64,000 nt of DNA, taken from the NCBI GenBank assembly GCA_002344795.1, contig DDUM01000011.1:1-64000 (forward strand), in the 5' to 3' direction. A program made the translations under genes and the position numbers. The notes under the pieces were generated by a model. That model searched no databases. It was not told the origin of the DNA and worked only from the letters and a program-made list of their open reading frames with translations. This document shows, in pieces, positions 8,873 to 18,420 of this stretch. How positions within the stretch are numbered: position 1 is the first letter of the stretch; each line of letters starts with the position of its first letter. The DNA comes from Flammeovirgaceae bacterium UBA2338. GTDB taxonomy: Bacteria; Bacteroidota; Bacteroidia; Cytophagales; Cyclobacteriaceae.

Positions 8873-10738
8873 GTGAATTATTTATCAGCAGACAAGTTAT
8901 CAAAGTCGTATAACGACCGTTGGTTATTCAAGAACCTAACACTGGGCATTTCGGCTGGTGAAAAATTCGCTCTTGTGGGTGAGAATGGGACTGGCAAGAC
9001 CACATTACTTAAAATTTTAACAGGTGAAATCCCTTCAGATTCTGGTACCGTCAGTTTACGTGAGGGAGTTCGATTAGGTTACCTTACCCAACAGCCTGTT
9101 GCTGAGGGGCATCTTTCCATCAAAGACATTCTCTTTGACGAGAGCAACGCTGTGGCGGCTGCTGTGATGCGTTATGAGGAGTGCATTCACAATGCAGATA
9201 CCTCTCCGGAGGAAATGCAGACTGCATTGGAGCAGATGGAAGAATTGGATGCCTGGGAATTCGATTCTAAAGTGAACGAAATCACCTCAAAACTTGGAAT
9301 CACCAACTTTGACCAAAAATTCTCTACGCTATCCGGTGGGCAGCGGAAAAGAGTTTTTATGGCAAAAATGCTGCTGCAAGATCCAAACATCCTTATCATG
9401 GATGAGCCCACGAACCATTTGGACCTGGAGGCGATAGAATGGCTGGAGAATTACCTGTCAGGACAGAACATCACCCTGATTATGGTGACCCACGACAGGT
9501 ATTTTCTCGATAATGTAGCAACCACAATTATTGAACTCGACAAAGGGAAACTGTATACCTACAAAGGCAACTATGCCTACTTTCTGGAAAAGAAGTCGGA
9601 GCGTGAGGAGATATTGAAAGTGGAAGTATCCAAGGCGAGAAACCTGCTTAAGAAGGAGTTGGAATGGATGAGACGCCAACCAAAGGCACGAGGCACCAAG
9701 GCAAAGTATAGAATTGAAGCTTTCCACGAGTTAAAGGATAAGGCATCTCAAAACCTGAAGAAAGAAAGGATGGAATTGGACATCCAAAAGACCAGGCAAG
9801 GTGGAAAGATCATCGAACTTTATAATGTAAACAAGTCCTACGGAGAGAAGAAGATGGTCGATGATTTCTCCTATATTTTTAAGAAAAAGGATCGTATCGG
9901 GATAGTAGGAAGCAATGGAGTGGGAAAGTCGACCTTTTTGGATCTACTAACGGGTAAATCAAAACCGGATTCTGGTGAAATACTACCAGGCCAAACAACC
10001 AAACTTGGATACTTTACGCAGGAGGCATCTGAGCTTAATCCAGATCACCGTGTGATCGAAGAAGTAAAAGATATTGCAGAGTTTATTGCGTTGTCTGATG
10101 GCACTCAAATATCGGCATCCGCGTTCCTGGAGCTGTTTCTCTTTCCACCGGAGAAGCAATACAACATCATTGGCAAGCTAAGCGGAGGTGAAAAGAAAAG
10201 ATTACAGTTGCTGAAGGTGTTGATTACGAATCCGAACTTTTTGGTATTGGATGAGCCTACCAATGATTTCGACATTGAAACACTAAACGTGTTAGAAGAT
10301 TTTTTGGATAAGTTTACGGGGTGTCTCGTATTGGTTTCTCATGATCGATATTTTATGGATCGTCTGGTGAATCAATTATTTATTTTCGAGGGTGATGGAA
10401 AAATCAAGGTGATGAATGGGAATTACTCTGATTATAAGTCGTACAAAGAAGAGGAAGAAGCTACACCTGCCGAAGCAAAGAAGCCCGTTCAAGAAAAAGT
10501 AGTGACTCCAACAGATGATTCCAAAAGAAAAATTTCATTTGCCGAAAAAAAAGAGCACGAATCCTTAGAAAAGGAAATCTCAGCAATGGAGAAAGAAAAG
10601 GAAACACTTATTAAAAAACTTAGTTCCGGAGCATTGGAGACAGAAGAGCTTGTCAATTGTTCTAAAAGAATCAAGGAGCTCACCGATGCGATTGATTCGA
10701 AAACTTTGCGATGGCTTGAATTGGAAGATTTCGACTAG
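8873..10738 (+). CDS. uup: ABC-F family ATPase, Uup type
   Basis: A soluble twin-ATPase of 621 residues with no transmembrane domain, as in ABC-F proteins that act on ribosomes. Domain 1 has Walker A GENGTGKTT, signature LSGGQRKR and Walker B ILIMDEPTNHLD. Domain 2 has Walker A GSNGVGKST, signature LSGGEKKR and FLVLDEPTNDFD. The inter-domain linker (~250-300) is a charged helical arm. After a Lys/Glu-rich spacer, residues ~545-621 form a coiled-coil C-terminal domain, the feature that separates Uup from EttA. In other bacteria Uup affects precise excision of transposons and ribosome or replication-associated processes. The start is GTG at 8873; length fits the family. No resistance-type interdomain linker was recognised. 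Confidence 0.92.
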   Translation: MNYLSADKLSKSYNDRWLFKNLTLGISAGEKFALVGENGTGKTTLLKILTGEIPSDSGTVSLREGVRLGYLTQQPVAEGHLSIKDILFDESNAVAAAVMRYEECIHNADTSPEEMQTALEQMEELDAWEFDSKVNEITSKLGITNFDQKFSTLSGGQRKRVFMAKMLLQDPNILIMDEPTNHLDLEAIEWLENYLSGQNITLIMVTHDRYFLDNVATTIIELDKGKLYTYKGNYAYFLEKKSEREEILKVEVSKARNLLKKELEWMRRQPKARGTKAKYRIEAFHELKDKASQNLKKERMELDIQKTRQGGKIIELYNVNKSYGEKKMVDDFSYIFKKKDRIGIVGSNGVGKSTFLDLLTGKSKPDSGEILPGQTTKLGYFTQEASELNPDHRVIEEVKDIAEFIALSDGTQISASAFLELFLFPPEKQYNIIGKLSGGEKKRLQLLKVLITNPNFLVLDEPTNDFDIETLNVLEDFLDKFTGCLVLVSHDRYFMDRLVNQLFIFEGDGKIKVMNGNYSDYKSYKEEEEATPAEAKKPVQEKVVTPTDDSKRKISFAEKKEHESLEKEISAMEKEKETLIKKLSSGALETEELVNCSKRIKELTDAIDSKTLRWLELEDFD

Positions 10739-10859
10739 AACTACATTGTCATACAATCCCTTTTCACAGAACTCCCTTTGGTTTTCTTGCATGGTAAAGT
10801 CGAGATAGAAAAAAGCGATTAATACGCCTTGAGTAAAAAGAAGGCCGTAAATACGAAGT

Positions 10860-12251
10860 CTACTGACTATTCATGGATTTCCTAAAGTAGAAATAAAAGG
10901 GAATTCCAGTTGCTACCAGAAAAATTCCAATCATTGCTTCCCTGGGTTTGGTAAGAAGTGTATTCCCGATAAAGACAACACAGAAAAGGACATAGAGTGC
11001 AGGTATCACTGGATAGCCCCACGTCTTATAGGGTCTTGGTGTATCTGGTTCTTTCACACGCATCACAAATACACCAAATGCCGTGGCTCCGTAAAAAATA
11101 AAAGCAGCAAAGACAAGCATATCAGTTAGCTGATCAAAAGTACCTGATAATACTAATAACGAAGACCAAATTCCTTGCAACCACAATGAATTATGAGGCA
11201 CTCTATTTTTATTCAATGTACCAATTGAAGTAAAGAACATTCCCATATTACTCATGGCATAATATATTCTTGAAGAACTGATGACAGACGCGTGGGTACA
11301 TGCCAGCACCGTAACGAGAATTAGAGTAGAAATAATTATGCCCCCATTATCTCCCCAAAAGATTTTTACGGCTTCCACTGCTGCTATTTGATTGGTGGAT
11401 TTATAAACCATTGTAAGCTGGTTGATGGGTAACAGAGTGAGGTAGGTAAAATTAACCAGCATGTAAAGCGCGATTACGATTAACAAACCAAAAAGTAAAC
11501 TCAGTGGAATATTTTTCCGCGGCTCTTTTATTTCTCCGGCAATGAACCCTACAGAATTCCACCCCTCGTAGCCCCAGAATGCTGCCAGCATAGCGGTGAG
11601 TAGCGCACTTATACTTACATCCTTTAATGGGGGAACCTGTACAACGGGCGCAAAATCACTTTTGCTACTAGTTAACCCAAAAAAGACAATCAGAAATATT
11701 CCCAGCAAGATCATCACTAACAATCCAGTGCTCAGTCCCATACCCGTCCTTATTCCATAAGTGTTAATGTAAGTGAGAATTAGAATTAATAAGATGGCTA
11801 CGACCTTAATATTGAAATCTGCAAACGGATAAAATACACCAAACAAACTAAATTCCTGAAGAGAAGAAAGAATGGAAGGAATAGCCACGATCTCATTTAA
11901 CGATTGGGCAAACACATAACCCAGTGAAGCAATCGTAGCCGTTTTTAAAATTGATAAATTAGCCCAACCATACAAATAAGAGAAGAAGCGATTGTAGATA
12001 CGTTTGAAATACACAAACTCTCCACCGGTATCAGCAAGCATACCTGCTAGCTCCATACTGCTTAAGGTGCCAAACAAGGTTACTATTCCCGCCAGCAGCC
12101 AACATAACAAGACCAAAAAAGCTGAGTCCAATTCTGCCGCCATTGGAGCCACCTTTTTGTATATTCCTGAGCCAAGGATGTTTCCCACCACTACCACTAC
12201 GGCAAGTTTTAACCCCAACGATTGGTTAAGTGTGGTAGTAGGTTTGTTCAA
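10860..12251 (-). CDS. APC-superfamily amino-acid permease
   Basis: An inner-membrane transporter of 463 residues with about 12 hydrophobic helices. Helix 1 carries the unwound GNILGSGIY motif (residues ~22-30), typical of the LAT/APC amino-acid transporter group, and the segment around FAAFWGYEGWN-like sequence in helix 6 (AAFWGYEGWN) supports the L-type amino acid transporter subgroup. Substrate (neutral amino acids) is inferred from family only. The start used is TTG at 12249-12251; no ATG lies near it. It converges with uup; the 120-nt gap between them holds no evident gene or strong hairpin. Confidence 0.88.
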   Translation of the reverse strand: MNKPTTTLNQSLGLKLAVVVVVGNILGSGIYKKVAPMAAELDSAFLVLLCWLLAGIVTLFGTLSSMELAGMLADTGGEFVYFKRIYNRFFSYLYGWANLSILKTATIASLGYVFAQSLNEIVAIPSILSSLQEFSLFGVFYPFADFNIKVVAILLILILTYINTYGIRTGMGLSTGLLVMILLGIFLIVFFGLTSSKSDFAPVVQVPPLKDVSISALLTAMLAAFWGYEGWNSVGFIAGEIKEPRKNIPLSLLFGLLIVIALYMLVNFTYLTLLPINQLTMVYKSTNQIAAVEAVKIFWGDNGGIIISTLILVTVLACTHASVISSSRIYYAMSNMGMFFTSIGTLNKNRVPHNSLWLQGIWSSLLVLSGTFDQLTDMLVFAAFIFYGATAFGVFVMRVKEPDTPRPYKTWGYPVIPALYVLFCVVFIGNTLLTKPREAMIGIFLVATGIPFYFYFRKSMNSQ

Positions 12252-12453
12252 TTGAAATATTTTGTTCTGACAAGATCGGAATTTTTTAATCAGACTCCCT
12301 ATTTTGAATTAGAAGAATTCAACCAGAAGTCACGTATGATGCGGGATGCACTTAAGATATTGACTCCAGGAAGTAAAATTGATCTCCTTCTCCCGTATGC
12401 AATCTTCTGATCGGCAACATTTTTTGGCTAAGTTTATGCTTTAACGGCCTTGC

Positions 12454-12885
12454 ATGTATCTCATTCTCATTCTACTTTCCTTTCTTTTACAGGATCAGGT
12501 ACCCCTGAAGCCGAGTGATGAATTTATATTTAAGTTGGATTATGAATTCCGCACGAAACCTGGCGGTGATGGTAAGCCAGGAGGGTTTGCTGCAGGTAAA
12601 TTGCCCTATGCGGAGATAAGGATTACACCCACAAAACTTTCAGATAGTGAGGAGAGGGTGAGAATTACCAACAATTTGGGGCATAAGATTTACTCGCGCA
12701 GGGCTGTTGTTGATAATGAAATGGTTATCGATATGGGGTTTACTGATGATTTGAAAGACCATATCTCCGTTTATGCATTTGATATAGTGTTTTTTTCTAA
12801 GAAGGGGGATGAGAGCAGAATCACCCTTTTTGTGGAGGAGGATGGCACAGTTTTAATCAATGGTGAGAAACATGGAAAATTTTAA
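12454..12885 (+). CDS. Hypothetical exported protein
   Basis: A 143-residue protein with a short hydrophobic N-terminus (MYLILILLSFLLQ) that may serve as a signal sequence. The rest is beta-rich with no recognised domain. Its GGDGKPGG-type glycine-rich loop and charged strands suggest a small periplasmic or surface protein. It stands alone: the upstream gene is divergent and the next gene begins 123 nt downstream. Function unknown. Confidence 0.6.
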   Translation: MYLILILLSFLLQDQVPLKPSDEFIFKLDYEFRTKPGGDGKPGGFAAGKLPYAEIRITPTKLSDSEERVRITNNLGHKIYSRRAVVDNEMVIDMGFTDDLKDHISVYAFDIVFFSKKGDESRITLFVEEDGTVLINGEKHGKF

Positions 12886-13008
12886 TTATTAAGTTACCAC
12901 TTACTGTACTATGGAGCAAATCGTGTAACTATTTCCTTAAAAGATCAGAATCCTTGTTACCTTTTGAGATTATTTTCCGTTAAAATCTAAATTATTCCAA
13001 TTCAACTC

Positions 13009-15525
13009 ATGATGAGAATAGTTATACTCTTTGTACTCACTGCCTCAGTAAGTTCATTTTCACAAAATACTTCCCAGCCCAATGCAGCAGAAATAAAGTT
13101 GCGCTTGAAAAAACTCAACTTCCTGGGCACTGTGTTGTACGTGGCCGCCCACCCTGATGATGAAAATACACGTGCCATAGCCTACCTCTCCAACGAGCGC
13201 TTGGCTACCACAGGCTATCTTTCTATGACCAGAGGTGACGGTGGTCAAAACCTGATTGGTCCGGAGATCAGAGACCAGTTAGGCTTAATCAGAACGCAAG
13301 AATTATTGGCTGCAAGAAGGGTAGACGGTGGCCATCAATTTTTTACCAGGGCCAATGATTTTGGTTATTCGAAAAATGATGCAGAGACCTTTAGAATTTG
13401 GAACAAAAAGGAAATATTATCTGACGTGGTTCAGGTAATAAGGAAATTTCAACCCGATATTATCTTAACCCGATTTCCGCCTGATGCCAGAGCGGGACAT
13501 GGACATCATACTGCTTCCGCAGTATTAGCACAAGAAGCATTTGATTTGACTAATAATCCAGCTGCTTTTCCTGATCAATTGTCGACTTTGGGAGTGTGGC
13601 AGGTAAAGGGACTTTATACCAATACCGGAAGATGGTGGAATACTGACATTGATCAAAACACACCTGGTATTGTAGCAATGGATGTGGGAGTGTATAATCC
13701 ATTGATTGGTCAATCCTATTCTGAGATGGCGGCAGTGAGTAGGACACAGCACAAAAGTCAGGGATTTGGTTCCTCCGGAAGCAGAGGAGAAGAACTTGAA
13801 TTTTTTGAATTTGTAAAAGGGTATCATGCCCGGAAAGATATTTTTGAAACGGTAAACACCACTTGGTCAAGAGTGGATGGAGGCAGCAAAATAGAACCTC
13901 TTGTTGAAAAACTGATTGCCGAGTACAATGAAGAAAATCCATCTGCTTCTGTTGCTATGTTACTAAAGGTGAGAACAGAGATATTGGGATTGAAAGATGG
14001 TATCTGGAAAACCAGAAAGCTGAAAGAAGTTAATCGGTTGATTAAAGATTGTCTTGGGTTGTATTTAGAAATAAAGGCGGATAACTATTACCTGGCTCCT
14101 GGAGAAAAAGTAGAGAGTACTTTTGAATTGGTCAATCGCGCGAATCTTGCGCTGAAGGTAAAGAGAATTACAGCATCTGCATTATCCTACGACTCAATGT
14201 TAGAAACCTCCCTGGTTGACAATAAACCATTTCGACTAACAACAAGAAAGACCCTTCAGGCTAATACACCATATTCTGACCCCTACTGGCTTCAGGAAAG
14301 CCATTCATTGGGGTTATTTACAGTTAAAGACAAATTGTTAATTGGAAAACCCGAAAATGATCCGGCTATTCAATTTCAAATTCAGGTAGAACTGAGTGGA
14401 GAATTGTTGACGTATACTGTTCCACTGATTTATAAATGGACGGATCCTGTAAAAGGAGAGCTTTGGCGCCCTGTTGAGGTTGTGCCTGCCATGTCTTTGA
14501 ATTTATCAGAGTCGGTAGTGGTGTTCAGTGATGCTACACCAAAATCGGTTTCTGTGTTGGCCAAATCCCACTCGGGCAAAAAATTGAAAGGAGAGATTTT
14601 ACTTGACCTGCCTAAAGGCTGGAGATCTGAACCATCGCGGCAGCCATTTGAACTTGCAAACAGAGGAGATGAAAAATCAATTTCCTTCACGGTATTCCCA
14701 TCAAATGAAGAAACGACTTCAGCACTCAAAGCAAAGGCAATCGTAGATGGGCAAACATTGAATCAGTCGATGCAGATTATTTCATACGATCATTTTCCGA
14801 TACAAACTTTATTACCACCTGCTGAAGCAAAGTTGGTACGAATTGATTTAAAGAAAGCGGGTGGACTTATTGGGTATATTGAAGGAGCTGGAGATCAAAT
14901 ACCGGCAGCGCTTAGAAATATGGGATACGAGGTGTTTGAGATGAAGAATGATGAAGTAACACCTGAGAATCTTGCCAAAATGGATGCCGTAGTTTTGGGT
15001 ATTCGCGCACTGAATACAAATGAAAGGATTCAATTTTTTATGCCGGATTTGTTGGACTATGTAAAAAAGGGCGGAACAATGATCGTGCAATACAATACGA
15101 ATTCAAGGATGGAAATTGATAAAGATAAATTTTCTCCTTATCCACTTACCTTGTCACGTGACCGGGTAACAGATGAAGACAGTGAAGTTAAAATTTTGAA
15201 ACCGAATCATGTAGCGCTTAGCGCACCCAATAAGATTACGACAAAAGATTTTGAAGGATGGGTACAGGAACGGGGATTGTACTTTCCCAATCAATGGGAT
15301 TCAAAGTTCGAAGCACTCATTGCTATCAACGATCCTGGTGAAGAGATGAGTGAGGGTTCCTTGCTAGTTGCTAAATATGGAGAAGGAAATTATGTTTACA
15401 CCGGCTTGTCATTTTTCAGAGAACTTCCTGAAGGCGTTCCTGGTGCTTATAAACTATTTGCTAATCTGGTCTCGTTAAGCAAAACACAAAAATTGACAAA
15501 CCAAAAAATTAAATCCGGAAAATAA
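13009..15525 (+). CDS. PIG-L family deacetylase, secreted, with C-terminal beta and GATase-like domains
   Basis: An 838-residue protein. Residues 1-19 are a signal peptide ending S-F-S-Q, so it is exported. The LmbE/PIG-L N-acetylsugar deacetylase domain spans ~40-300, with the zinc and catalytic motif AHPDDE (47-52) and the second zinc motif GHGHH (163-167). Residues ~350-620 are beta-sandwich modules, and ~620-830 resembles the type-1 glutamine-amidotransferase-like fold seen at the C-terminus of many Bacteroidota PIG-L proteins. The likely reaction is hydrolysis of an N-acetyl group from an amino sugar or glycoconjugate. The gene is followed with zero spacing by a 40-codon membrane peptide and then a sodium/solute symporter, suggesting hydrolysis followed by uptake of the product. 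Confidence 0.85.
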   Translation: MMRIVILFVLTASVSSFSQNTSQPNAAEIKLRLKKLNFLGTVLYVAAHPDDENTRAIAYLSNERLATTGYLSMTRGDGGQNLIGPEIRDQLGLIRTQELLAARRVDGGHQFFTRANDFGYSKNDAETFRIWNKKEILSDVVQVIRKFQPDIILTRFPPDARAGHGHHTASAVLAQEAFDLTNNPAAFPDQLSTLGVWQVKGLYTNTGRWWNTDIDQNTPGIVAMDVGVYNPLIGQSYSEMAAVSRTQHKSQGFGSSGSRGEELEFFEFVKGYHARKDIFETVNTTWSRVDGGSKIEPLVEKLIAEYNEENPSASVAMLLKVRTEILGLKDGIWKTRKLKEVNRLIKDCLGLYLEIKADNYYLAPGEKVESTFELVNRANLALKVKRITASALSYDSMLETSLVDNKPFRLTTRKTLQANTPYSDPYWLQESHSLGLFTVKDKLLIGKPENDPAIQFQIQVELSGELLTYTVPLIYKWTDPVKGELWRPVEVVPAMSLNLSESVVVFSDATPKSVSVLAKSHSGKKLKGEILLDLPKGWRSEPSRQPFELANRGDEKSISFTVFPSNEETTSALKAKAIVDGQTLNQSMQIISYDHFPIQTLLPPAEAKLVRIDLKKAGGLIGYIEGAGDQIPAALRNMGYEVFEMKNDEVTPENLAKMDAVVLGIRALNTNERIQFFMPDLLDYVKKGGTMIVQYNTNSRMEIDKDKFSPYPLTLSRDRVTDEDSEVKILKPNHVALSAPNKITTKDFEGWVQERGLYFPNQWDSKFEALIAINDPGEEMSEGSLLVAKYGEGNYVYTGLSFFRELPEGVPGAYKLFANLVSLSKTQKLTNQKIKSGK

Positions 15526-15648
15526 ATGTCAGAAGAGCAAGAAGAAAAGCCTCCCGTTTTCTCCCGGTGGAGCACATGGTATTGGCTGTTAATGATCGTA
15601 CTGGCTGTCCAGATTCTTATCTATCTTTTTATTACTAACTCTTTCTGA
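15526..15648 (+). CDS. 40-residue single-pass membrane peptide between deacetylase and symporter
   Basis: The ATG follows the deacetylase TAA directly, with no spacer, and the TGA overlaps the symporter ATG in a TGATG. The product has an acidic, proline-containing N-terminus (MSEEQEEKPP), an aromatic interface (RWSTWYW) and one transmembrane helix of about 20 residues ending near the C-terminus. This dense packing, good topology and double coupling argue for a real translated gene. Small one-helix subunits of transporters are known in other families (for example KdpF, AcrZ); an analogous role as a symporter subunit is an inference. It is too short for most gene callers. Confidence 0.7.
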   Translation: MSEEQEEKPPVFSRWSTWYWLLMIVLAVQILIYLFITNSF

Positions 15649-17357
15649 TGAATACTATTGACTGGGTAATTCTATTCACCACACTCATTCTTATTGTTGC
15701 TTATGGAACGTGGAAGAGTCGGGGAAGTAAAAATATAGATGGATACCTTCTGGGTAATAAAAGCCTACCCTGGTGGAATGTTTGTTTGTCGATCATGGCA
15801 ACACAGGCAAGTGCCATTACTTTTTTATCTACACCTGGACAGGCGTATGAAGATGGCATGCGTTTTCTTCAGTTCTATTTTGGGCTGCCATTGGCAATGG
15901 TCATTCTCAGCATTACTGCGGTGCCACTGTATCATCGGCTAAAAGTTTATACAGCTTACGAATATCTGGAGAGTCGGTTTGACTTAAAAACCAGATCGCT
16001 TGCAGCATTTTTATTTTTGATGTTGCGTGGCCTTTCTGTTGGAATTACAATTTATGCTCCGTCATTAATTCTTTCCACCATGTTGGATTGGAACATTAAC
16101 ATCACCACCATATTTATTGGTACGTTGGTAATGATTTATACTGTGAGCGGTGGAACAAAAGCAGTAAGCATGACCCAAAAATATCAACTGACCATTATTA
16201 TGGGAGGGATGTTTATTGCAGGTTGGATTGCTTTTTCTAAACTACCGGATAACATTACGTTCACTGAAGCTTTTCAGGTGGCAGGAGAGATGGGCAAACT
16301 CAACCTTATCAATTTGTCTTTTGACTTGAGTGACCGATATAACATATGGTCGGGGTTGATAGGGGGACTGTTTCTTTTTCTGTCCTACTTTGGTGCTGAT
16401 CAGTCGCAGGTAGGCAGATATCTTGGCGGGAGTTCAATTGCACAGAGCAGATTAGGCCTGATTTTCAATGGCCTTTTGAAAGTGCCTATGCAGTTTGTCA
16501 TACTCTACATTGGAATTTTGGTGTTTGTGTTTTATCAATTCAATCAGGCCCCTGTTTTCCACAATCAGTCTTTGAAAGACAAGGCCATGCAAACTGAGTA
16601 TGCAGGAGACATAGCCACATTGGAATCAGAATATGATGAAGTTTTCATTGAGAAAAGAAAAGAGGCGGTGAATATGGTTAAAGCCATGCGGCAAGATAAC
16701 TCAGCCTTAGTGGAGCAAACCCGTGTGTCAATTGAAAAGATACAAGATGTTGAGAAGGGGATACGTGCGGAAGTGAAAGAGAAAATTTCAGCAGCTATCC
16801 CGGGTGCCAATACCCTGGACAAAGATTATGTGTTTATCACTTTTGTGATGACATATTTGCCACACGGTCTGATAGGTTTACTGCTGGCAGTTGTATTTTC
16901 TGCTGCGATGGCCTCTACTGCATCAGAGCTTAACGCACTGGCCTCCACAACAGCAGTCGATATTTATAAACGATCGATTAAACCAAGCGAGAATGATTAC
17001 CACTATGTAAAAGCATCAAAATGGTTTACTGCCGGTTGGGCAGTTTTTGGAATGATGTTCGCGTCAATTGCCAATCAGGCGGAGAACCTTATTCAGTTTG
17101 TCAACATCATAGGTTCGTTGTTTTATGGTACCATACTTGGAATTTTTCTTACTGCATTTTATCTGAAATACATCAAGTCGAATGCGGTGTTCATTGCTGC
17201 TATTATAGCCCAGGCAGTGATCCTTTATTGCTACTTCTTTACCGAGATGGCTTTCTTGCTGTACAACATCATTGGGTGCTTAGTGGTAGTGATGGTAGCA
17301 TATATTATTCAATACATAGAAAATCAGGGCATAAAAAAAAGGCTGTCTCAAAAGTGA
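15648..17357 (+). CDS. Sodium:solute symporter (SSS/SGLT family) with charged helical insertion
   Basis: An inner-membrane transporter of 569 residues with about 13 helices. The family's helix-1 substrate/sodium region (WWNVCLSIMATQASAITFL, ~42-60) and the helix-5 GGTKAV segment (~168-173) are visible. Unusually, residues ~303-395 form a ~90-residue hydrophilic, Glu/Lys-rich helical insertion between membrane segments. Such inserts occur in some Bacteroidota SSS proteins but the function is unknown to me. The substrate is probably a sugar or sugar acid given the upstream deacetylase; this is inference. The final codons (RLSQK, stop) are encoded by the left terminal repeat of a palindromic element, so the C-terminus was rewritten by that insertion. 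Confidence 0.88.
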   Translation: MNTIDWVILFTTLILIVAYGTWKSRGSKNIDGYLLGNKSLPWWNVCLSIMATQASAITFLSTPGQAYEDGMRFLQFYFGLPLAMVILSITAVPLYHRLKVYTAYEYLESRFDLKTRSLAAFLFLMLRGLSVGITIYAPSLILSTMLDWNINITTIFIGTLVMIYTVSGGTKAVSMTQKYQLTIIMGGMFIAGWIAFSKLPDNITFTEAFQVAGEMGKLNLINLSFDLSDRYNIWSGLIGGLFLFLSYFGADQSQVGRYLGGSSIAQSRLGLIFNGLLKVPMQFVILYIGILVFVFYQFNQAPVFHNQSLKDKAMQTEYAGDIATLESEYDEVFIEKRKEAVNMVKAMRQDNSALVEQTRVSIEKIQDVEKGIRAEVKEKISAAIPGANTLDKDYVFITFVMTYLPHGLIGLLLAVVFSAAMASTASELNALASTTAVDIYKRSIKPSENDYHYVKASKWFTAGWAVFGMMFASIANQAENLIQFVNIIGSLFYGTILGIFLTAFYLKYIKSNAVFIAAIIAQAVILYCYFFTEMAFLLYNIIGCLVVVMVAYIIQYIENQGIKKRLSQK

Positions 17358-17464
17358 CACGTTTTGTTGAGCGAAAGCGAAACATCCCTTAATTGTAAAT
17401 TCAAACTAGAGAGATTCTTCGCTTTCGCTCAGAAAAACGTTTTTTTTAACTTTTGAGACAGCCT
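17340..17464. mobile_element. MITE-like palindromic element, 125 bp
   Basis: Perfect 16-bp terminal inverted repeats, AGGCTGTCTCAAAAGT at 17340-17355 and its complement at 17449-17464, enclose a second inverted repeat (17369-17381 with 17418-17430) and a further imperfectly paired stretch. The whole element can fold into one long hairpin with about 35 nt in the loop. It contains no gene. It lies between convergent genes, supplies the stop codon of the symporter and could also act as a bidirectional terminator because of its T-runs. A clear target-site duplication is not seen. I associate such repeats with transposase-mobilised elements but cannot name the parent family. Confidence 0.65.
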
Positions 17465-17490
17465 CCTTTAAAACTTGTAAGGCAATAGTT

Positions 17491-18348
17491 TTATTTCAAA
17501 GATTTAATCAGGTCTTCATTTAATTTGATATAACCAAAATCACTAGCTGCCTTTTTTGCTGCTTCAAGCGATTGATTGGCTGCTGCTAAAGCACCTTTTT
17601 TGTCGCCCATATCTTTCAAAAGCTGAGCCTTGAAATGAACATTCCAAAACTGCTCAGCATTTTTCCCAGCAGCTAGGTATTCATTGGTCCACGCAAGCGC
17701 TTGTTTCAAATCTTTCTTGGTGGCATGATAGTATCGTGCAGCAGCAATTAAGTTGGCTGGATTCACTTTTGTATTGGCTTCAATAGTAGCCATTACTTTT
17801 GAATCGAAGTCAACACCTACCTTGAACTTTACTGAAGTGTTTTCCCATGCAATCTGAATGTTTGCACTTTTGCTGTCTTCAGCAATGTCAGTGATATTTA
17901 GAGTCAATGTTTCAACTGTCTCAGTAAGCTTTTGCGGCTTTACTTTAAAGTTTGCTGCCTCTTTCGATTTGTCATAGTCTGCTGTATTTCCACCAAGGGA
18001 AAGATCACTGTAAAGAGATACGGTCCATTCAGTTGCGCCTGGCCATGTAAATAATAGATATTCACCTTTAGCTACTTTTGTGCCTTCTACTGTAACATCA
18101 TCAGAAAAAGAGATGATTGTACCGTTGTTTGCACCCGTTCTCCAAATTTGTCCATAAGGTGTTAAGAAATCAGCTCCATCACCGAAAATCTTACGACCTT
18201 TCATTTGTGGACGGGAGTAATCGATTTTAACATCCGTTAAGCCAACAACACTTGACACGGATCCTGCAGGACTTGGTTGTGGAGTCTGGATTTGTGCCTG
18301 AGCCGTCCAGACAAACGTCAGCAACATGATTGTAATACAATTTTTCAT
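17491..18348 (-). CDS. DUF2911 domain-containing periplasmic protein
   Basis: A 285-residue protein with a signal peptide (MKNCITIMLLTFVWTAQA, cleavage before QIQ). The DUF2911 domain covers ~25-170 with characteristic elements such as IDYSRPQMKGRKIFG, IWRTGANNGT and the YLLFTWPG-like strand. Residues ~190-285 are helical and TPR-like (a pair of helices around HATKKDLKQALAWTNEYLA). DUF2911 has no assigned biochemical role. The gene converges with the symporter across the palindromic element and is divergent from the DNA glycosylase. Confidence 0.85.
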   Translation of the reverse strand: MKNCITIMLLTFVWTAQAQIQTPQPSPAGSVSSVVGLTDVKIDYSRPQMKGRKIFGDGADFLTPYGQIWRTGANNGTIISFSDDVTVEGTKVAKGEYLLFTWPGATEWTVSLYSDLSLGGNTADYDKSKEAANFKVKPQKLTETVETLTLNITDIAEDSKSANIQIAWENTSVKFKVGVDFDSKVMATIEANTKVNPANLIAAARYYHATKKDLKQALAWTNEYLAAGKNAEQFWNVHFKAQLLKDMGDKKGALAAANQSLEAAKKAASDFGYIKLNEDLIKSLK

Positions 18349-18420
18349 TTAATTTGGGGTTTTTATTATTTGTTTGAGGGCGACAAAGTTAGCAGACTTT
18401 CCTGCAATAAACCAGTAGGG

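Noticed and set aside
12222..12410. Short frame between permease and exported protein
   Set aside because: It overlaps the 5' end of the permease gene on the other strand, has no family-like sequence and no ribosome site.
17340..17464. Complete insertion sequence
   Set aside because: The region between the inverted ends is under 100 bp and has no transposase frame.
18277..18420. ATG at 18277 as start of the DNA glycosylase
   Set aside because: It would extend the protein back through the signal region of the divergent DUF2911 gene with residues unlike the family; GTG 18421 gives the normal length.
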